DNA of 64,000 nucleotides. Origin: Hansfordia pulvinata. Taxonomy: Eukaryota; Ascomycota; Sordariomycetes; Xylariales. The notes under the pieces were generated by a model, which did no database searches, was not told where the DNA came from, and saw nothing but the letters and a program-made list of their open reading frames with translations. Position numbers and translations under genes: made by a program. Positions within the stretch are counted from its first letter, which is position 1, and each line of letters starts with the position of its first letter. The stretch spans positions 1 to 64,000 of the forward strand of contig BJKQ01000043.1 in NCBI GenBank assembly GCA_006538405.1, read 5' to 3'. Of this stretch, positions 58,267 to 64,000 are shown in pieces.

Positions 58267-61200
58267 TGAGTCTGTCCGAGCAGGCCATAGCACCTCAACA
58301 TCTGCTACCCTGATTGTCTGATGTCCTCTACTGAGGGCTATTAGGGCTCAATTGGAGTGCACATGTTCAGAATTGATCGAGTTTAACATGAATTACATCC
58401 CTAAAAGGCCTTGCACGCTTCCCAGAGTTATACATTGCAGGGATTTTGGAGGCTCGCTCCATACAATGTTTCCGACCGATCACCTGCACATCCACGTAGG
58501 TGCAGACTCACTGTCTAGCTGCCTATCCTGAGAAATACTCCTGTATTTTCTATGACATATGTAAGCGATGGACCCGCGGCGTTCCACAAAGGTGAGCAGC
58601 GCGTCAGTACATTGTTTCTATCTCGGGTCCCGAAGCACCAAAGGAAAACAGCCATGTAATCGTGAAACTTCTCTCTCATTGTCTAGAAGAATGTTCTTTG
58701 TACATGGATGACGGGCGTACACGCGGATGGCGGACCTGAATGTCTGGTTGGTCAAATCCTCCTGTTGGCTTTGGGACTATTTCCGGAAGTCGTGTCGGTC
58801 ATGATGAAGAAGCATGTGAAATGTATGCAGGCGCGGCACCTATACCAGGTAGACGCCCGTGTGAGTCATATTAACAAGTCCACTAAGAGGCGCTTGGAGC
58901 TGCGTGATAGCTAGCCATGGAACTCGGGCTTCGTTTGCTACAAACAATCCACTAATAAATCAAAAGGTTCCACTATGGGAATCAATCTAGGGTTTTCAAC
59001 CGGTTAAGTATGAGTGAAACACTGTTGTCGCATCTAAGGCCTTATGACCGGCAGCATAATTTGGAATTGAAAGATTGAGAAGAAGAAAAGAAAAAACCAT
59101 CACCAGGCTTGGAAGCATCAATTTGTGCCTCATCAGACGAGGATAGACTTCCCAAAATGACTATCTTCACAATTCAAAGCGCTTGGGGGTGTCTGCTCAG
59201 GCATCTCTTGTTGGTGATGTGTGACTCTGAGGCTTGCATTAGCTTGTTTTAGCTTCTACTCCATGTTAGGGTATCCTGATCCAATTTGCGGGCCCCTTGT
59301 TGGTCGTATATGTCGCTAATACTAACGAAGCCCGGCTGCTCACTTGACTAGTCTCAAACGGTTGGTTAGAACTTGTCTAAAATGCGCGGTTTAGGTCCAA
59401 CACCAACATCGCCAACATCACCAACGTGGGTTTAGAAGCACTTCTAGCAAGACCATCTATCTGACCGAAATCTTTGTCTCATTTCCAGCCTCCAATCGCA
59501 ACGTGTATCTGCACGTTCAAGAGAACAGCCATTACCTGTTTTCCCGATCCAGAAAAAGTCAAGAACAGGCTGAAAGCTACATTCTGCAGTCTTGAAGGGT
59601 GTATTTTTCTTTCGAGACCGAAATAGTAATTCGGTTAAAAAGAGCGTCGTTTACTAAACTAAACCCCGATTCGTACGTACGCACATGCAAGTCGTATTAC
59701 TATCCGGCCGAGCTTACCATTTGTTCCGCGATTTGTGGGACCCGCGCAATACACAACATTTCGATCTCTAGCCCACTAACTCTTGTTGGCCCGTTCCAGG
59801 ACTAGGCAATGTCACATTATTACTTGTGTGTTGGCGCTAGCATAGATATGGAGCATCTCATACTCCACTATCCTTATCCATGTCAATCGCCCAGCCAGGA
59901 AGCAGTGGCGTCATGTCCTACAGTACAGGGATTCTTTCTCCTCGTAGCGCTATCTGGTGAACTAAGTTGTTCCAGTCTTCTCGGAACTAATGTAACATCA
60001 ATAGAACTGTGATTTCACCCTGGACAGGAGCATATGGTGACGTGCCACAGCCAACTGATCATATCCGAGTGGTGTCTGTCGTCGTTGTTGTCATGTGCAA
60101 TTACATCTTGGCTTCCGTCAAGTCGAGTGATGCAGCATTGTAAATCCGTTAGGTTTGGCACTGCCACTATTTTCCATGTCACTTGGCACCCACACGCCCA
60201 CTCTCCACACTCTTCACAGGACGGTCACGTGAGTTCCAGTACAGACAAAATAGCGAGAGAACAAGGTAGCAAACTTCCAAATTCGCGGCTCAAATCATGT
60301 CTTCGACTTGACTTCTTTTCCACCTCTGAAAAAATGGTATAGTTGACTTGTAAGGATACATATAGATGATTGAGGCTATCGGAGCTGTCCCAGAACATTG
60401 TCTCTACGTCGTCACGCTTGTATTGTACATATTCGTAGGGTTTGTCATCTGTCAAACCCTCAATAAATATCCCCTTATTCTTTGCCGGAATTTTTCATCG
60501 GCGAAAATCTTGCTCACAAGGAGAGGCCCCGATCCGGATCGAATGTCTTACAGCTGGAGCTGGACCCGCGGTGCAGGAAGCTCCAGTATGCTCGACAAGC
60601 CCGCATATAATCTACAAATATCCCAGCGTTTTGAACAATGCCTTCGATTAAACCATGTAGTAAACTGACAGCTATCTTGATAGCTGACCATACAGGGACC
60701 AAGCTCCGAACGGCGTGTCACCCACGGCGTTTTGCGTCAGAAAGTCGTCATTTCGAGGGCGGGCTTGAAGCGAAGAGATGCTTCGCAATCGACGAGGGAA
60801 ACGTATTTTTTGGACCTACATGTGAGCACAAAGTCTATTGCGTTTGGATCCTGGTGGTCGGTTGTGATAAAGTTCGCCATGCATTGTGATATCTTCGCCC
60901 CTGATGACCTGGACAACGGACGGCTTTTTGTGCCCGAGGTGGTCGAATATCTGATAAACAGCGCCCAGTGCCTTCAAATATAGTTGGCGAGGGCTTGCAT
61001 TGATTTGAAGCCAGTGACCCATGGTTGCAACAACAGGGTTCATAATTTGATTTCATCAACCGTCGACTCTTTCAGAGACGCTGGCACGTAACACACGAAG
61101 TATGACCTGCTTTGGACGTGAGTTGTACCAGGTTCCACAAATCGTCTGGCCATGCTCCACCTGCCCCACTGGTAGTGACCAAGACCTGAAAACGGACACG

Positions 61201-61411
61201 CTGCAAGGTCCACCAGGTTCGGAAAACCGATTCCAGGCGCAACAAAAACCACGTTCGTCGATTGGTGCTTCATCTGCGTTCTCCACGCAGATATAACTAT
61301 CGCACCCGGAGCCGAAGAAAAAAAATAACAGAAGCTCGCCATAAAGCGAACACCTTATTGAAAAGCAGAGGTCTTGCTCACTGAGTCGCTTCATGTCATT
61401 TCAACTGAACG
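58267..61411. other. Gene-poor interval with a dispersed repeat fragment
   Basis: At 58390-58455 lies the partner of the repeat at 16800 (shared TACATCCCTAAAA, CCCAGA, GCAGGG and TTTTGGAGG/GTTGTGGAGG order). The frames at 60034-61394 are short and mutually overlapping. No gene supported. Confidence 0.4.
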
Positions 61412-61622
61412 ATGTTGCGCTCACGTCGCAAGAACGACGAGACTGTCTTTGATAAAGACCAGTTCGAATTTTTGGAGAAGCTGAGAAAGGCAAAGAGTGC
61501 CTATGACATACGCAAGAATACGAGATTGTCTTGTCCAAGAAGAAGAATGCCGATGGAAATCTCACCCAAGAGGCTTGCAATGACATTCTGGTTGGATCCG
61601 AGGCCATTCCAGAAAAGGCAAG
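61412..61622 (+). other. Possible 5' coding part of the following gene, out of frame
   Basis: The frame from the ATG at 61412 reads a helical protein-like stretch (DKDQFEFLEKLRKAKSAYD). From about 61515 the protein-like reading moves to another frame (YEIVLSKKKNADGNLTQEAC, then DILVGSEAIPEKA). It meets the large frame at 61623 in a third register. No intron explains this, so frameshifts or an assembly error are likely. Confidence 0.4.
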
Positions 61623-63449
61623 ATGTCCAGGCCTCCACCCTACCTAAAAGGCGCTAACGACGCGACAGAAAAGGAAGGTCAACGTGCTCAAACGGGCCTT
61701 TCCGCGACGAAACGCAGTCGTTTGGAACGCGATCAGTCAGAGGAAGAGATTCGACAAAGGCCAGCTGTCAGCCGCCCGATAAAACAGTTGCGCTCAGAGA
61801 TTTCCACTGAAAAAAGGGAGCACCAAGCATCTGACACTGGGGTCGAAATCAGAGAAGGACCTTCTTTGGGTCGCCCGAACAAGAAATTCCGCCCGGATGC
61901 TCCTCCGTCGAAGCGAGGGCGTCAAGATTCAGATCTTGAAGTGAAGATCAGAGAAGCACCTTCAACCAACCGCCCGAGCAAGAAATCCCGCCCTGAGCTA
62001 GCAAAGAAACTTGATCAGCACACCGAGGCTTCACATCCACAGGCGGTTACTGTGGCTACTCAGGAAGGGAAAAAGCTCACGAAGCCCTTTTCCAAGTTTG
62101 CCGGCGAGAAAGGTATTTTCAGCTCTTTCGGTAACTCAGATACTCGCGGTGAGCGTGCCAGGTCTCCAAGGGTCGCTCTTCAGCAACAGCCAGTTCACGA
62201 TGGCCCTCCTGCAAGAGACGGCCAAGACAGGTCACCGGTTGACCGGAGTACGAAAGGGCATTTGCCACAAAGTCGCCAAAGATTTCAATCCCACGTTGAA
62301 AGCGGCGCGGAATCGGAAGAAACGCAGCAAAAAGTCCAGGCCCGACGCTCCCCAGGTCTCTTACCTCGACAACAGACAATTCCAAATGGGCCGTCCCAGG
62401 ACGAAAGAGGCATGAGGACAGGAGCCGTTCAATCTTTAGTTTCTATGACTAAGTCGGGACACTCGCAACCAAGCTTACTTGATGACCACAACCTTGAAAA
62501 AATCTTGAAATCGTTCCCGCCTAGGCTTCCCACGGGAGAGGAACTGCAGAACACCGTTTCCAGCCAAGCCGTTGAGAAAATGCATTACTTGGATATTGTC
62601 TCCGGGACAAAAGTCGATGCACTCATTATTGGGCTCACGCCACGCGGCCAGCTTCTGGTTGCATTCCAGGGCAGAAACCCAGACTTTCCTGGGTATCAAG
62701 CAGGTGCACTAGTTCCTGCGTCTGAATGTCGACAGGAAAAGACGGCTTGGATCGCAAGTCGCGGCTCATCACCTTTGGAGTATCGGACTGCTGATAGCTT
62801 CAGTGGGAAAAAGTTTTCTGACTTCGACTTACTCCTTGTTGCCAGCGCCCCAGATCGAGGCAACGTGAGCAAGGAACGGGTGGTTTATCCCGTCACTGTC
62901 ATTTTGGGGAAATTCCGGGATGAGGATTTCGTCACCATCACTCTGAGATCTACGTTCAACTGGGTTTATGGCCAGAGGAAAACAGAATTTACGTACGCAA
63001 GGCACCGAGCCCGAGATGGCACCCCACAGCCTCATGCGGCTATCTCGAAGGGCTTGATCCCGGACTCAACCGGCATGTTGCCGTTCGAAGCGCCAGTGCT
63101 GGTACAGTCTATAGAAGACACCAACAAAGTCAAACCAACAACCTATCAATCGATAACACCAAGTGCGGGGCGAGGGTTCGCACGAACAGTGTCAAGATCT
63201 CCCGCTTCGGACCAAGAAATGTCGGACGTAGAGTCAGACTCCAGCGTCCACCAGCAGTCCAAGGGAGGCTGGACCCCCCGTTCTGGAACAACAGCTGTCA
63301 CTTCTCCATCACAGACGCCTGATCGCACCCTTACCGCGACAGACTCCAAACATCCGATGGTGGGTGGTTCCAGATCTTCTCCCAAGAGGCCAGGCAGGAG
63401 AGTTCGCTACGACCTGGAAGCTCCTGCTTCGGATTCGGGGGGCGATTAG
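61623..63449 (+). CDS. Large low-complexity protein with N-terminal internal repeats
   Basis: A 608-residue single frame from an ATG. Residues ~25-135 hold three imperfect repeats of about 36 residues. Each has a (S/G)RP(I/N/S)K(Q/K)-type basic core, then a stretch with EKREHQ, SKRGRQD or a related piece, and an EIR or KIRE(G/A)P(S) piece. The region is basic and disordered, as in chromatin-associated proteins. Residues ~315-500 look folded (YLDIVSGTKVDALIIGLTPRGQLLVAF, SGKKFSDFDLLLVASAP, VTVILGKFRDEDFVTITLRS). The C terminus is Ser/Pro-rich with KRPGRRVRYDLEAP near the end. I do not recognise the family. A nuclear role is inferred from composition only. Confidence 0.65.
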   Translation: MSRPPPYLKGANDATEKEGQRAQTGLSATKRSRLERDQSEEEIRQRPAVSRPIKQLRSEISTEKREHQASDTGVEIREGPSLGRPNKKFRPDAPPSKRGRQDSDLEVKIREAPSTNRPSKKSRPELAKKLDQHTEASHPQAVTVATQEGKKLTKPFSKFAGEKGIFSSFGNSDTRGERARSPRVALQQQPVHDGPPARDGQDRSPVDRSTKGHLPQSRQRFQSHVESGAESEETQQKVQARRSPGLLPRQQTIPNGPSQDERGMRTGAVQSLVSMTKSGHSQPSLLDDHNLEKILKSFPPRLPTGEELQNTVSSQAVEKMHYLDIVSGTKVDALIIGLTPRGQLLVAFQGRNPDFPGYQAGALVPASECRQEKTAWIASRGSSPLEYRTADSFSGKKFSDFDLLLVASAPDRGNVSKERVVYPVTVILGKFRDEDFVTITLRSTFNWVYGQRKTEFTYARHRARDGTPQPHAAISKGLIPDSTGMLPFEAPVLVQSIEDTNKVKPTTYQSITPSAGRGFARTVSRSPASDQEMSDVESDSSVHQQSKGGWTPRSGTTAVTSPSQTPDRTLTATDSKHPMVGGSRSSPKRPGRRVRYDLEAPASDSGGD

Positions 63450-64000
63450 TACACAGAAGCGGTAAGTTTCACGTTCTAAGTCAAATTGGTGTTCGCGCCT
63501 GTTCCCAAGCACCTACTAATTCACGAACAGTGTCTGATTTACCATTATCGTCTGTCTTTCTGTTATTTACCCGCGTCTGTTTCCGTTCGTCACTGCTGTA
63601 TTTGACTGGTACTCACATGTAGCTGGTTCTCACTGTTTGTGTATGTGGGTTTTGTGCATTCTTATCATATTCGCCTGTCGCTACCACACTTCGACGTTTT
63701 CGGTCCAGTTTAGTTTATACACTGTCGCTACCACTAAATTCAATTCGTCCTTGCTGAACGTAATACATTCACATCGTGGCCTGCATGATAGCGGCCCTGA
63801 TCCGCGCTAATATCTGATATTTAAAGATTTGATATGTCTGACAATGGCAAGTTGTTGCATGAAAGTCGAGGTTCGGCACGGATCCCAGCTTCTCACGTGA
63901 ACACACAGCCCATGCGGGATGCGGAGATTTCTGGGTCATATGATTGGAGGGCTGCTACTATAGACCCATTTTAATCTAAAACCTGCCAGCGAAGGCAAAT
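63450..64000. other. Downstream intergenic sequence
   Basis: T-rich 3' region of the preceding gene, with no frame worth calling before the window edge. Confidence 0.4.

Noticed and set aside
1..64000. Starship-type giant element
   Set aside because: No DUF3435-like tyrosine recombinase or typical accessory set was recognised.

Overview
The window starts at a chromosome end: the first ~90 bases are the C-rich telomeric strand (CCCTAA units decaying into TAAGC-bearing variants). Everything after it looks like the subtelomere of a filamentous ascomycete (Pezizomycotina). The evidence is short GT-AG introns of 46-124 nt with CTAAC/CTGAC branch points, several Zn(II)2Cys6 regulators, an NmrA-like reductase, a DUF7704-like membrane protein, an SRPK-like kinase, a Fot1/pogo-type transposon and Tad1-type LINE remnants. 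The species cannot be named from the sequence alone.

Layout. 0-5.4 kb: telomere, a PAS-containing Zn2Cys6 regulator read toward the telomere, and a broken Zn2Cys6 remnant. 5.4-13 kb: gene-poor, with a tRNA-like sequence, a LINE tail and old repeats. 13.6-21.6 kb: DUF7704-like protein, NmrA-like protein and two tandem Zn2Cys6 genes. 22.7-29.5 kb: a large diverged inverted duplication (arms ~1.35 kb, spacer ~4 kb) whose spacer holds a small secreted cysteine-rich gene, a UbiA prenyltransferase remnant and one copy of a second dispersed repeat. 29.6-31 kb: a protein resembling a conserved fungal family of unknown function. 32.25-34.1 kb: a complete Fot1-like element whose transposase has three in-frame stops. 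36.7-38 kb: an intact secreted nucleoside-hydrolase-like gene in a GC-rich island. 39.3-47.4 kb: a graveyard of two LINE remnants, a short-chain dehydrogenase pseudogene and a regulator pseudogene. 49.2 kb: a second secreted cysteine-rich protein. 51.5 kb: a 15-bp minisatellite. 52-63.5 kb: three better-preserved genes, namely a HerA/FtsK-like P-loop ATPase, an SRPK-like kinase with a GC-AG intron, and a low-complexity nuclear-type protein with internal repeats.

The gene mix (regulators, NmrA-like reductase, UbiA remnant, secreted small proteins) resembles decayed secondary-metabolism and effector-type accessory content, but no backbone PKS, NRPS or terpene synthase was seen, so an active pathway is not claimed. 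Several interrupted genes carry CAA/CAG to TAA/TAG type stops, compatible with repeat-induced point mutation. Intron boundaries were placed by eye from splice signals and reading-frame continuity. No database search was possible, so family names rest on recognised motifs and remembered family patterns.
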